A stretch of DNA of 64,000 nucleotides from the NCBI GenBank assembly GCA_013368325.1, contig JAACJK010000111.1, positions 496,001 to 560,000 of the forward strand, written 5' to 3'. The position numbers and the translations under genes were made by a program. Below the pieces are notes generated by a model, which was given only the letters and a program-made list of their open reading frames with translations, was not told the DNA's origin and searched no databases. This document shows positions 1 to 11,071 of this stretch, piece after piece. Each line of letters begins with the position of its first letter. Within the stretch, counting starts at the first letter, position 1. The stretch comes from Ephemerocybe angulata. Taxonomy: Eukaryota; Basidiomycota; Agaricomycetes; Agaricales; Psathyrellaceae.

Positions 1-45
1 GATCTCATGATCTATCCTGAGGCGAGGAACGGAGCATTTTAATCA

Positions 46-705
46 TCACATGCTATTGTGTTCGCTCATGACGAGTGCTGCGATGCTCAGCTGCCAGTAT
101 CCGGACCGAAATACCAAATCAACGGCGCTCAGAACCGATTTTGAACGCCCAGGGTCCGCTGTGGTCGGATTAACGCGCAATGTCATCGACGCCAAGCAGA
201 AAATAGTCCACCGCGATAGGGCTAGTTGATGCCCCAGACCAGCTTCCACTGCTAAACTGATAAACACCGCGGACCCGACGCGAAATAAACTTTTCATCGA
301 GTACGCTGTCAGAAATTGTATGTCACTTTGATTGAGTTCAGAACTTGGAGGAGCACTGACACACTTCGATGCTATGTTTAGTCCGTATCGGCTCATGCAC
401 AAGTGGGTGTATAAGATATCGGTCTGAGTCTCAAATTCCAAGCCCCTCCTCAAGACTTCCCTGCACAACCATACAGCGACAATGGCAACGGACATTCCTA
501 GCATTGAGCTGATGTATGTACCAAGTTCCCAGGTTTCAAGGCCTCTCCGACTAACGATTAAGCGCCTTAGTGTAGGACCTTTGGTAAGCGCGGCACTCGC
601 ATGACCACTACTAGACCCGCGCTCAACTCTGGATAGATCATCGGAGCGTTGCTCACCTACTTTTTCATGGGCGTTTATATGGTGCAACTGCGTGGGTGAA
701 AACAT
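46..705 (-). CDS. Hypothetical protein with possible membrane segments
   Basis: An uninterrupted 219-codon frame opening with ATG. I do not recognise the protein. The first ~55 residues are polar; a hydrophobic stretch follows (about residues 62-85, containing SSMLGMSVAIVAVWLC), and another occurs near residues 145-175. Two or three membrane passes are therefore possible. A long open frame without introns is less typical here than a spliced gene, so this may be one exon of a larger gene or a chance frame. The neighbour at 0.8-2.0 kb on the other strand looks like a DUF6534 membrane protein, but this frame shows no clear match to it. Confidence 0.3.
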   Translation of the reverse strand: MFSPTQLHHINAHEKVGEQRSDDLSRVERGSSSGHASAALTKGPTLRRLIVSRRGLETWELGTYISSMLGMSVAIVAVWLCREVLRRGLEFETQTDILYTHLCMSRYGLNIASKCVSAPPSSELNQSDIQFLTAYSMKSLFRVGSAVFISLAVEAGLGHQLALSRWTIFCLASMTLRVNPTTADPGRSKSVLSAVDLVFRSGYWQLSIAALVMSEHNSM

Positions 706-710
706 TCGTC

Positions 711-2045
711 ATGAGGAAGCGTTACGAGACTAAACAATTCTTAGAACGTTACGTCTCCTTGTCCAAGCGGAATGGCGAGAAACGCATGGTACATGTCATA
801 GGTCAGAGGCCGAATTCAAGGTTTTAATCTGAGCGATTAACTGAACGAGGATATGGCCCGCTCAGTCGCTTTGACGACTATACTCGAGCTCCTACAGCTC
901 GTCTTTATAACCCACAACCTCTACCAGGTTGTTGTGGTGCATTTTGCAGACATCTCGGGGATCCTGCGCAAATCACCCTGGACTGGTGGCATGATGCCGG
1001 CGCTTAATGGACTAGGTGAGAACGCATCGGTAGATATACTGAAAGCAAGGAAGTAACCCCGTTATCCAGTCGCTTTTCTCGTTCAAATCTTTAGAATTTG
1101 GTGAGTGCTAAGTATATAAGCGCCAACGCTGCGTCGAGTATGCTCAATGGGCTGTGCGCTGTAGGAGAATACGTACATTTATGAAGTCGGTCTGGGGAAC
1201 AGAATTTATCACCCCAATCATATTTCTGGTGAGAATTCCCGGGCCAGGGCCCAGATACCTCATCTGCACCAGTACTCAAGGATGATCTAGCTATCCTTCT
1301 CTCAATGTGGTGCAGCAATTGCTGCAACGATGATAGTACGTTTCCGGCTATTGAACTCATTGCCAAAAGTGGTTTGACGAGTAAGTTTTACCTAGTTTAT
1401 GACCTCGGGGCGCGATGGGGCGCGTCTGGTGGTGCTAAAGCCAGCAGTCGTGACGTGGATTTCCTTAACCATTGCCTGTGACACTCTAGTTGCCTTGAGT
1501 ATCGTTATCCCAGTGCGTAGCTTTTACTGCACTACGAATGAGATGCATGCTCACGCTTGTTTTTTTGCCTCATCAATAGCTCCTCAAATACAAAAGAACC
1601 AGCCAATTCTCCCGCTCACGAGAAATCATCGACGCTGTTGTGCTAAAAACTGTGGAGAATGGCACCATCATCGTCCTATTCTCGATACCCTATCTCATAG
1701 TATTCATTAAATACCCAAACACCATGATCGCACCCGCCTTGTGAGCCTTACTATCAGTTATGGTCAACATCTGTCGTACTTACCATAGTTCCACGACAAC
1801 CCCAGCGAACACGTTCTGAGTCGGTTGTACGTGAACATGCTCTCCACTCCTTTTTCGGATTACTAACGACGTATCCCGCCAGGTATGCCAATGTTCTACT
1901 GGCAACGCTAAATGGGAGGCAGAGATTAAGGGAGACAGGCGATGGCATGTCCAAAGCCGATACAACTCCCTGGGTGCTAGATGGTAATGGGTTCGCTTTT
2001 GCCACCCAGTCCGACTCTACAAGCCAATCGACGACGATACAGTAA
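711..2045 (+). pseudogene. DUF6534-like multi-pass membrane protein, probably decayed
   Basis: Spliced plus-strand pieces follow the order of the agaric DUF6534 family. A segment near 870-1010 (TTILELLQLVFITHNLYQ, then a conserved Trp) resembles the family's central helix. 'VWGTEFITPIIFLV' is near 1190-1235. 'VTWISLTIACDTLVALSIV' is near 1455-1515. 'VLKTVENGTIIVLFSIPYLIVF' lies near 1640-1705. The C-terminal 'LYANVLLATLNGR' is split by an intron (1827-1882, branch CTAACGAC) and ends at a stop at 2043-2045. The splice before 1789 does not keep frame with the preceding exon, and the middle part (1240-1400) contains stops. I therefore infer a degraded copy, though an unusual intron layout is possible. 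The N-terminus is uncertain. Confidence 0.45.
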
Positions 2046-2319
2046 GTGCAATGCCATAATGCGAAATCTCTTCGGAGTTGACAAACCACAATTTAACGCG
2101 CAATAGACCCCCAGGGGAGAAATCGGCCCCCAGTGTCTAAGCTGACACCAGTTTAGCTTCAGAGTGGTGTTTAAGGAACTGAAGAGGCGATTTTCAAAGT
2201 AAATATGTACGTACGTAGTCTATGTAATTCTTCAAAGAGATGGGGTATTTTAGGATCAAGTGTTCTAATGTAGAAGTATGACAGGCACTCGCCCTCACGT
2301 ATCTGTATAAATGTAAAAC

Positions 2320-5075
2320 CTAGACGGCTGCGATGGGGAAGGAGAGCAGGCCCTCTGGTGGGATCCAACCTGAAAGGTTTGAAACACAGCCTTCGCGGGC
2401 ATATACCTGCAAGCCCATAACGAACGTCTCTCTGTCTTCAGGATGCTTCGAGAGCTCGTGCAGGGTGCACTGTGGAGGCTCCTCGTCACCAGAAGGTTGG
2501 CTTGCGGATTCCGAACTCGTTTCATACTCCACTTGCCAGTCGTCGTCGGTCTCGTCAGTAGCGTAATGGCGAGGGATATGTTTCTGCTGTGCGCTAGCAA
2601 GTTTATGTCTGTTAGATAAATTCTGGATTTGGACGATTCGAGCGGTACTTACGGGTCAAAACTCGCTATAGCCCTAGCTTCAGCTCGTGCTGTCATGGCA
2701 CGGGAGAGCTTGCGCTGGTCCCACGTTTCTTCAGAGTCCTTAAAGTAACCCTAAATAAAGTCGTTCCATTAGGTTTCCAAGTTATACACGCTGATCGAGA
2801 TCAATGCTACTCACCAGACGACGAATCGCCAGGAAATACCTATCTATCCGCGGCTGTGGAACCATCAGTATATCATCGAAAGAGGTCGGTGGGACTAATA
2901 GGCTCACGTATACAACGTATTCTCCTTCCTCTAGATCCATTTCCAAAGCCGCATTTCTGACTGCCCTGTAGGTCCCAGGGGAGGCACCTATCGGCACCTT
3001 CTCTCCACGTCTGCATACCACAAATTCTAGCGAGTACGTTACTCTCCCTGAAATGGGTTCGAACGAGCGCCGGTCGAGCTGGGATAGGACGATGCTTGTT
3101 TTTGACGGACTGCTCAGTGTGAAAGCGACTAAGGGAAAGAGGGCGGGCAATTGTTCAGTTTAACGAAGAGATCTTGATAGGTATTTCACTCACAGATTGC
3201 TTCGCCGAACGAATACGGATATCCGTCAGGTTTCGGAGGGACGCTTAGCCAATATTGGGACATGCGACAAGTGCTGTCCAGCAGGACAGTCCTCTGAACG
3301 TGCACAAAACAATTCAAGAAATCGCAATCTTTGAAAAACAATGGTTCAACCCAATGCGTCCGAGAAGAACTAGGCCACTCACATTCCATGATGAAGAACC
3401 CATGGCTACCCAAAGTATGTCCCAGCTCTTTCAAAATCCCAACAGTCTCGGGCGTCCACTCCTTTGATCCATCCGCCCACCTCCCGGTCCACTTCGAATC
3501 AATATCTCCCCATGGGTTTCTGATCACAATAAACCTGCGGCCTTGCACCTCCTTCGTCCTCAAAACAGTGTATGCGTGACTACCCACGAGACCTTCCACC
3601 AGTGGACTTGAGCTTGTACCGCTTCGTGTGGTATCGAGTGCCGGGAAGCTGACGCCAAAAAAGCGGTCCTTTCCAGCCTTTGAAAGCTCCTCGGTCCACC
3701 AGCGATCGGTGTCCAGAATATCTTTCATTTTCCAGCACTCTGTGACACCCCTTCGAAAAATAGTCAGTGCTCCTCTAATATCTCCACAGAATCAAGATAT
3801 GCTACTGCTCACCCAGTCAAGTCCTCCAGTGCATCTGCTGTGAATCCTGAATGCAGTGCACCATATGAGCCGTTTAGCTTCGCAAACGCCTTTTCCATCA
3901 GCGGCACCCAGGTCTCCCCTTCCCATCCTGATCTCGCGAAGTACAAACATTCTCCGCCTTTCCGCGCAAATGCATTGTACTTTTCCCGATCTTCCTTGTA
4001 GAGGCACTTTTCTCCGTCCGAAAGGCGGTCGTACACGGGGATCTGTGTGTATAGAAAACTGAGTTGAGTAAGTAATTTTCGTTATGGTTCTGGTTGATGA
4101 ACAGAGCTTGGACGTACTCGTCGACAATCACAGGCACCCACTTTCCGTTTTTCCGGAATATAAATGCGTATACTCCGACTTCCTCGTCTCGCTGTTCGTT
4201 CAAGCCTAATTAGCCAGCACGGAAGATAATAGCACGCAATTAAAGACTTACAGCAACACAAAGCTTGGTTATCAGACCAGGAATACTTGACAACGCCGAC
4301 AGCGCGGACAAAAACCAGCAGTCCCCCACACCTCCTTGCACAATGTCATTCGGATCCGCATCATTCACGAAGAACCGGGGCTCGTCATACAGATCCGTAA
4401 TCCTCTGCACGTCCGCGGGCCAATAGTCTGTAGCTTTGGAAAGCGTGTGCAGACAGTAATCCTTGTCACCCACAATATCGAACTCGATATCCCTATCACG
4501 AAATCAAGGTGATCCAGAGTAAGTCGATCGTACTAAGACCCAAGGGAAGTACAATATCCGCACCTGAAACGCCTGTTGTCCGCCCTGCACTCCCTCGAAA
4601 TGCGGGCCACGCGGTCCCTGCATGTTTTGACAGCTGCGAAGAGGTCGTCGCTGATGAGGAGGCCTGAGTCGTAGTATTCGCGGTAGGGGTCCCCGGGCGC
4701 TTCACAACCAGTGCCCCCTTGCAGGGCCTGTGATGGGCAGTCGCAGTCGGGCGCTTCAACGCGGGCCTCGCACTCCGATGCTGTTGAGTTTTCGCAGTCT
4801 GTGATGGAACTTGTGGACGAGTCTTCCACGGCGCTTGAGCTTCCAGGATACCCCAAGTTAAAGTATGCTCGTATTCGAAGGAATCTGGGTCTATTTGGTT
4901 TTGAGCTTGCTGCTAAACCGTCGTAGGACGAGGCTTTTGAGGACTGGATCTTGACCGTCGCCCGGGTTGAGACATATAAAGATGAAGCGAGCGCAATACA
5001 TGCAGCAGTAGCCGCAGTGGCCGTGAGGACTGTAGAAGTGAGTTGCGGAAGCTTGAGGTTGGAAGAGTTTAGCAT
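2320..5075 (-). CDS. Calpain-like cysteine protease C1 (intact triad, N-terminal hydrophobic segment)
   Basis: Exons include 4564-5075, 4252-4492, 4118-4191, 3813-4058, 3383-3750, 3194-3328, one ending at 3128, and further short C-terminal exons down to the stop at 2320. Residues ~15-37 are hydrophobic (TATAATAACIALASSLYV), a possible signal anchor absent from the other three calpains. The protease core (CysPc, family C2) shows the catalytic Cys in GGVGDCWFLSAL, His in VGSHAYTVL and Asn in VIRNPWG, so it should be an active thiol protease. A beta-sandwich region follows (SIVLSQLDRRSF onward), then the cluster-wide tail motif GLQVYAREG. Introns sit at the same positions as in C3 and C4. The gene is oriented away from C2-C4. 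The N-terminal membrane idea is inference. Confidence 0.85.
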
Positions 5076-5373
5076 GCTTGGTGAGCGAGCGAACTAGCGC
5101 TGAGCAGTGGAAGTCGAACGTGTGGGAGAGAGATGTGCAGACATAGCTCTGCTGCTTTATTTATCTATGAAACCCTTGATGAATGGCGGTCAAGAGCCGT
5201 GGCTTTGAACACAGCGCATTGTTAGGCGCCCTAGTCTGCTGCCATCACCGTCTCTGTGGGGCTTTGTGGGACCTGCCGACGAGCAGAGTAGACAATGACC
5301 GGGGCTTCGCTTGCCGGGAATGATTATGCATGACTCTGGCTGCGTAAGTTCGGCGTAAGTGCTCCCTGTGAGG

Positions 5374-5406
5374 AACCGTGCTTTGCACCAGGTGCAAAGC
5401 ACGGTT
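5374..5406. repeat. Perfect 33-nt palindrome (16-bp arms, 1-nt centre)
   Basis: The left arm 5374-5389 begins AACCGTGC and ends GCACC. The right arm 5391-5406 is its exact reverse complement, with a single A at 5390 between them. It lies in the 5140-6800 repeat but is missing from the matching place in the other arm (about 13080-13130). It is therefore an insertion or a newly formed structure in this copy. In RNA it would fold into a near-loopless hairpin; in duplex DNA it could be a dimer-binding site. Confidence 0.85.
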
Positions 5407-6145
5407 GGACCTTCGGCCCCTGCCGTGTTGGGTCTGCCGCATCGTCTGAGGGATATGGCACACCTTTTTGGGCCAGGGTTGAGTTCTTCTTGAAGCCGGT
5501 TGGGGCTTCCACTGGCAACGCACTGCGAATTTCATCGGCAGCGGGAGGCCCCGGAGGCTGGGGGATCGCCCCTGTCCGGTGCGTTGTGTTCGGGGTGAAG
5601 CTCTATTCACACCTACCTTTATGGAGCATGCTGTCTACATCTGCCAAAGCACTCCTTTAGACAGACAGAGAAGGTATTCGAGCTCGAAACCAGGAACGGA
5701 GCTGGTGGCAACTTAGGGGAAAACTTGGGGAAAACTGGAAAACCACTGCAACAGCGCAAGCCACTGTTCAAGTTCCCAGCACGTGATAGTGAATACCTCA
5801 CGACGCGTCGTACAGACCGCGATGGCCAGAATCCTGTATAAAGTAGTATCATACAATCCCACCTAAATGACTTAAACGAGAAGCAGACGCTCGTCCGGAA
5901 TGCGGGCGGGAGCCTTGACGAACCTCCCGAAAACTGCCAGATTCGTCAATCCGTTCACTGCAACCTCAGGGCGTAAATCGAGGCAAGTGAGCCTGCTTGG
6001 CACTTGCTTCGGTTTAGAAAAGTATAGACGTCTAACGGATGTCCGGGTACCGATTCAATGCTGCCTCACCCTCAAAATGGTTGCTCTCTCTGAATCACAT
6101 TCTAAACTACAAGTCAGACCACATAAATAAAGCGCTACAACTCAC

Positions 6146-6401
6146 CTCATAGATCTCATCCACTTTGGGGCATGACCGAAGAAAATGCAGTCTCTCACCA
6201 AACGTTCCACAGAATCATTTTGTAGAGGGCCACTTTATCGCTACTGCAGTGCCCGGACCAGGGGGGGGGCACGCTTTCAAAAACCGTCGCATAAACACTA
6301 GCATGTCGGCGTCGTTCTTGAGGTGCATGGTATAGCTCGACTCGACCTTTTCCCCTTTGGAGTGACCGATTTCGACGAGGTTGGTTTCAGTGTTCTGCCA
6401 T
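6146..6401 (-). pseudogene. I9-like protease inhibitor, copy A (broken)
   Basis: Homologous to the intact copy at 12109-12459. Both share the block ETNLVEI, a VESSY stretch, and a FMRRF...CPPGPGT core. This copy has an extra base just after the ATG at 6401 that shifts the frame, a TGA where the intact copy has a Gly codon (before FCGTFG), and a deletion in the DETL motif. The splice donor after the last Glu codon of the first exon is still present near 6145. It is a recognisable but inactivated gene. Confidence 0.65.
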
Positions 6402-6912
6402 GTTGGTGATGTGGATTGGGTGGGGGTTGAATGTCGCGGATGACGGTTCTGTCTGTACCATGAAGAGGGAATTAGATGTCTGGGTTTGAGTGGGGCTTGG
6501 ACTCGGAGGCATATCTTGCTCGTCCTCCAGCGCCTAAATGCGGGTGGCAGTGTCGGGCGGCGCTTCGCCCAACCAGCGCCGCATTTTGCCACCTGCTTGC
6601 GGTTCGTGCGACGACCGTATACTATCGAGCCGCTTGGCAAGTATGGAAGTCCCAAAGCTTTTCCCTATCCACTCTCTTGGTCCAATCCATGCCCCCATTT
6701 CCGACCTCATCCCCATGGTTTAACCTCAACGACCTCGTATTGGATGTATTGTAATCGATGTGTCTGGCAGCCTCTGGGGGAGTCTGGGCACTGTTGAGAT
6801 AGATATACTCCGTCTCAAGGTAACTTGGATTCGAATATCTAGACGTACCGGACGTAAGTACCGTCAAGTTTAAGGGATGTCCGGGTACTGATTCACCACC
6901 GCTACCCAACCA

Positions 6913-7247
6913 TTAACATATAAACATTATAGCATCCTAAGCCATTCCTATCAGTCAGTCCACACGCACCAACCGAATAACGAGTTGTTACAATTCACCT
7001 CCGAAATTGCCTTCACATCGGGGGACGACCGCAGGAAATAGAGCGTCTCGTCATCGAACGCGCCAAAGAAACTCATACCCCAACCGCCCTCTATTCTAGC
7101 GCCTGGACCGTCAGGGTGCGCTTCCCGGAACCGTTGGTTGAACGCCTGCGGGTCGGCGCCGTACTTGAGGTCCACGATATAGCGGGACTCCCTCTTTAGG
7201 GGGAAGCGCTGTACTTCGACGAGATTGGTTTCATGTTGTTCTGCCAT
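6913..7247 (-). CDS. Small I9-like serine protease inhibitor, copy B (intact)
   Basis: CDS join 6913-6936 and 6999-7247 on the minus strand, 90 residues. The ATG at 7247 starts MAEQHETNLVEV. A compact alpha/beta fold is suggested by YIVDLKYGADPQAF, the central FFGAFDDETLYFL, and the end SPDVKAISEDA. The pattern 'Phe-x-Gly-x-Phe...DETL...Leu...DV..I.ED' is what is seen in stand-alone I9 inhibitors (the Pleurotus proteinase A inhibitor type) and in subtilisin propeptides. The likely target is therefore a subtilisin-like serine protease, not a calpain. That assignment is by motif only. There is no signal peptide, so it is probably cytosolic or vacuolar. Copy D (13665-14011) is its closest paralogue. 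Confidence 0.6.
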
Positions 7248-8082
7248 GGTGATGTGGATTGGAGATGGACGGGCGGTGGAGGGCAAATGTCTCGGTGGTG
7301 GTGGTAAGGAAATGATTCTGTCTGCACTCATAGGAAAAGAGGGGTGTCAGATACAAGGACAATGATCAGAGTCACGTTTGGGTGGGGTTTGGAGCCGAGT
7401 CTCAGGCCTGAGTCTCATCCTCGACTCCTCGAGCGCCTAAATTCGGGTGGCAGTGTCGGCGCTTCGCCGGGTACACCATCGATCCGTATAACGGGAGGTA
7501 CAAGAAATATGAACGCGAACGCGCATAGTATAGACTCAAAGCCCAGGGAAAGCAAAGAAACCAGGGCACGCCGCAGAAAGCATGGTACAAAGGATTCGGA
7601 AGGAATGGGGTAGATGCATTGTACAGGGGTACGTATGAGCTAATCATATAAAACGAGAAACAGGTAGTAAGGTAGAGTCAGATGATACTACTACGGACAA
7701 AGGATAAATCTGAAGGAAGGTCAGCCGTCGGACGACTTGGAGAGCGCTTAAACGACATCTCCATATACACAGAGTAGAAAAAACAGAGAATAACGCCAAC
7801 GAACGAGTGTGTAGTACGGTACTTAAGTAGTAGGTAGAACCGGGGCGGGAGACAGGGAGAGACAGAGGCTGATAAAGAACGACAAGAAGGATACAGATGA
7901 TATGATACGATACGATGATATGCACAAAAATAATGATAATTCCACGGATGTACGAGCAAGGGAAGATAGAAGGAAGGTATGAGCAGGGTAACGTTCGTTA
8001 ATCGACGATATAATGTAAGCAACAGAGTCCACGAAACAAAAGCAGAGGAGAAAAGGACGGCAACGAGGGTTAAACGTTAAAC

Positions 8083-11071
8083 TTACACCTCATCAACCTC
8101 CATCTCCACAACCCCCACGCCATCCGAATCCACCGCCCCACCCTCCACAACCTGCACCATCCCCCCCTCCTCCTCCCCCGGCAACCCCACCACCCCTCTC
8201 CTCGGCGTATTCCCCCTCGACGCCAACGTCATCCTCCCAATCGGAATACTAAACACCGGACTCTTCCCCCCACCCACCTCCTCCAAACCCTGCCCACTTA
8301 GCCCACTCCGCCCACTCTCCATGCTCCCCCCGCCCATCGACAACCCACTCTGCGCCCCAAACAAAACAGGCGGCGTCCACGCCCCACTCCCCGCCGGCGT
8401 CCCCGGCACACTCTCATTCCACGCACTACTCGACCCACTCGCAGAGTTCCAAAACGGCGGCGACGGCGGCACCGCGTCGTGATCGTCGTACATGTCGTCC
8501 GAGAACTGCGAGCTGCTCCCGCGCCGATGGTGCATGCGTTCTGTATCCGAGGGAACGGGAACTTGTTGGCCCTCCGCGTCTCGAGGCGTCTGAATCTGCT
8601 CCCCCTCTCCCCCCTCGCCCTCGCCCTCCCGCGCCGCACGCTGCAACCCAACCGTCCTCAGCCTCGTAACCCACCTAGAAGGAAGGATAATCGTCAGTAT
8701 AAATCTTCTTCGGGACGATATGGAAGAAACGCACAGGTCTGCCCGGTCCAAGCTATCTTTCACAACCCCCGTAACACCCCTCATCATGTCCAAGCTCTCA
8801 GTCGCCAAGCTCAGAATCCTCTGCGCAGCCACAATCGCAGCGCCCTGACTAACAACACCCGCACCCCCTCCCGCTGCACCCGCACCCGCACCCGCACCCC
8901 CTCCCTCCTCCCCATTCACCCCACCCCCGCCGTTCTCCGCCGCCGCCAACCTTGCATGCCCCGACTGCATATACACCGGCGTCATCGGCGCCAACACCCC
9001 CCTCGCCAGGCGCGGACTCGCCGCCGGCGACGTCGCAGCACTCGAAGCCCCACTCCTCCTCCCGCTCCCTGGGGGCACGACAACGTCCAACGCAGCCCCA
9101 GCGCCCCTCTCGCGATTAACAACGCGCCTCGCCCCCGCCCGCCTCCCAGCCGCGCCCGCCGCCGCCGCCGTCACACTATCCCTCTCCTCCACACTTCCAT
9201 TCACACCAGCCGCCCCCGCCGCCTTCGCCGTACTCGCCCACCGCTGCGGCAACTTCAAAACAAACCCCCTCACCCGCGCCCGCGCCGGCTCCGGCAACGC
9301 GCCCCCGGCGTACTTGCTCACCACATCCACCACCTCCCGCACCGTCTTCACAATATCCTTCCGCACCTCCGCGAGCTTGCGCAGATGCTCCTGCGAGATG
9401 GGGTTGGGCCGCCGCGCGTGCGGCGGCGCGGAGGGCGGGTATTCTTGCAGGCTTGCGGTGAATTCGCGTAGGATGAGGATTTGCGCGTCGATGTGCGCTG
9501 TTGCGTACTATATTCAAGTTTATTAGTTTATTAGAGAGGGATTGGGGAAGGGTGTGTGCGTACCTGAAGCCAATGCAAGCAGTATTTTAGACGTCGCATG
9601 CTGTCTTCGCTCAGGGCGGCGCTGAGGCCGCCGGCTTCGAGCAGGACGGCCTGCCACCGACTGCGCTGGGCGACTTGCTGCTCATTCGAGGGGGCGTCTT
9701 CAGGTACGCCGCCGCCACCGCCGTCTGTTGTTGTAGCTGCAGCGCTCCGCTCGCGAGATTGTGTAGGCGTGGATGACCGTTCGTCTGATCGGATGGCCGA
9801 GGAGGCAAACGAGTTCGTCGCTGTTGGACGCGTCAATCGGGATTCAAGGCTTTTGAAGCAAAAAAAAAAAAAAAATAGACGAACATTCGATCCAACTTGG
9901 GATTCCGCGCTCGCCTCCATCCTTCCAGGCTCTCCTTGCACGAATATCCGAGGCTCTTGATCCTGTGTGTCGACTGCGGTGGCTTGACTGGGACTCTGAT
10001 TCGTCTAACGCCAGAGCAGATTCTTCGAGCGCACGGGATCGATCGCCGTCGGGTTGGTCGAGGATTGGACTTGGACGCGAAGAGGTGGATTCACCGGCAG
10101 AGGGGCGTCGGTATCGATCGAGCTGTGAAAGAAAACAATGTAAGCTATATGTCAATGGATCGGCCTCAAGTGAGATGAGGTGGATCTCGGCCGGCGGCTC
10201 GAGGCTCAAGGTTGATCCCTCCAAGATCCCTCCCAAGCAACTCGCCAGGGCCCCCGAAAATCCCCTGTGAACATTGATCCGCCGACCACCAGACAGATAA
10301 TGGGCCTCCGCTGGGCACATTTTGTCCTCCAATCCGAAAAGTTTGGATGCCATTCGATCCGACTGGACCTCATTTGTCCGTTTTTCGGGTTCACAGGCGA
10401 AAAATCGAAGAAAATGAGCCAGAAATCGAATATCTGTGCTCAGACCGATTCGGCCAAATTTAGGTCATTGACCACACAGATTATGGGACTTCGGGATCAA
10501 GGTTCAGAGGGGGTTTTCGGGGGTCCTAACTCGCCTCGGGGCGCGTTTGTAGATCAACGGAAGCTAAATCAAAGCCATGATAGGTACGCCGAACTCACTC
10601 TGTCCAATTGCCGACACGCAAATTCGTCGAGCTGGTTGACGTTCACCGGGAGACGCTCGATAACGGGTTTCGAGAGGGTCTTGACGCTGGATTCCACCAT
10701 TTCCGCACCATACTAAATCACATGTTAAACGGATGAATGCAAGCTTCAGCAGAGCCTACTCACTTTTACGACCCTGGAGGAGGCTTTGCCCTGTTCATAT
10801 ACGTTAAGAGCTGACTTGAGCAACGGGATGCTCGACATCCGCGATACGAATGCTGGAGAGGCCGGGCCAGGTTCTGGCTGCGGTGTCAAGGAATGTGGTG
10901 TGCGGGTGGCTGCAGACCAGTTCAGCCATCGATAATGGGGCTGGTAAATAACGTACTGTCGGCGCGGAGGGAGCTATTTCTCATGTCGCCGAGGGCTTTG
11001 ACGGCGATGCGGACGCTCTCGTCCTCGTCGTCCAGCGAGCTTCTCATCGGTGTGCGGGGGTCCATGCTCAT
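8083..11071 (-). CDS. OPI1: OPI1-family transcriptional regulator of phospholipid genes
   Basis: Exons on the minus strand: 10957-11071, 10764-10909, 10599-10712, one starting at 10122, one ending at 9564, 8735-9507, and 8083-8674. The join between about 9850 and 9950, around a poly-T run in the sense strand, is unresolved. Signature blocks are DEDESVRIAVKALGDMR, YEQGKASSRVVKYGAEMVES, RLPVNVNQLDEFACRQLDR, a WLQ..TAHIDAQILILREF helix, VSKYAGGALPEPAR and ATESLDMMRGVTGVVKDSLD. In yeast, Opi1 represses inositol/choline-responsive genes and is held at the ER by phosphatidic acid. That role is inferred here. The long linkers are Ala/Gly/Ser/Pro-rich. The ATG at 11071 follows an in-frame stop just upstream. 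Confidence 0.88.
9857..9872. repeat. Poly-A/T homopolymer run
   Basis: A run of about 15 A on the plus strand (poly-T in the sense of the OPI1-like gene). It lies where the two flanking OPI1 exons change reading frame, and probably forms the pyrimidine tract of a short intron whose acceptor would be just downstream (CAAAAG). Length errors here would alter any automated gene model. Confidence 0.6.
10247..10527. mobile_element. hAT-like MITE inside an OPI1 intron (281 bp)
   Basis: Imperfect terminal inverted repeats lie at 10247-10280 and 10494-10527, 34 bp with four mismatches, starting AGGGCCCCCG on the left and AGGACCCCCG (reverse complement) on the right. They are flanked by an exact 8-bp direct repeat, AACTCGCC, at 10239-10246 and 10528-10535. 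An 8-bp target duplication and an AGGG-type end fit non-autonomous hAT elements. It has no coding capacity. It sits within the 476-nt intron 10123-10598, which is far longer than its neighbours. Confidence 0.8.

Larger units (their letters stand above)
5140..6800. repeat. Left arm of a ~1.65-kb imperfect inverted repeat
   Basis: Read on the minus strand, this arm matches 11690-13350 read on the plus strand. Shared blocks, in order, are the flank of the inhibitor gene, the inhibitor copy itself, a segment with GACGCGTCGT, the run TTTCGAGCTCGAATACC, and a final block with AGACGGTGATGG. It reaches up to the promoter region of calpain C1. The arms have diverged by many substitutions and small indels. 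No transposase gene is visible in either arm, so I read this as a segmental duplication. Confidence 0.75.

Noticed and set aside
5190..5610. Minus-strand frames conserved with 12754-13269
   Set aside because: The similarity is due to the duplicated DNA arm; frames differ between copies and are broken by indels, so they are not coding.
8083..9366. Calling this a stand-alone gene
   Set aside because: It is the C-terminal part of the OPI1-like gene; upstream exons join in phase.
8479..9471. 330-codon plus-strand frame
   Set aside because: Antisense to the OPI1-like coding exons; Arg/Pro-rich translation caused by GC-rich Ala/Gly codons on the other strand.
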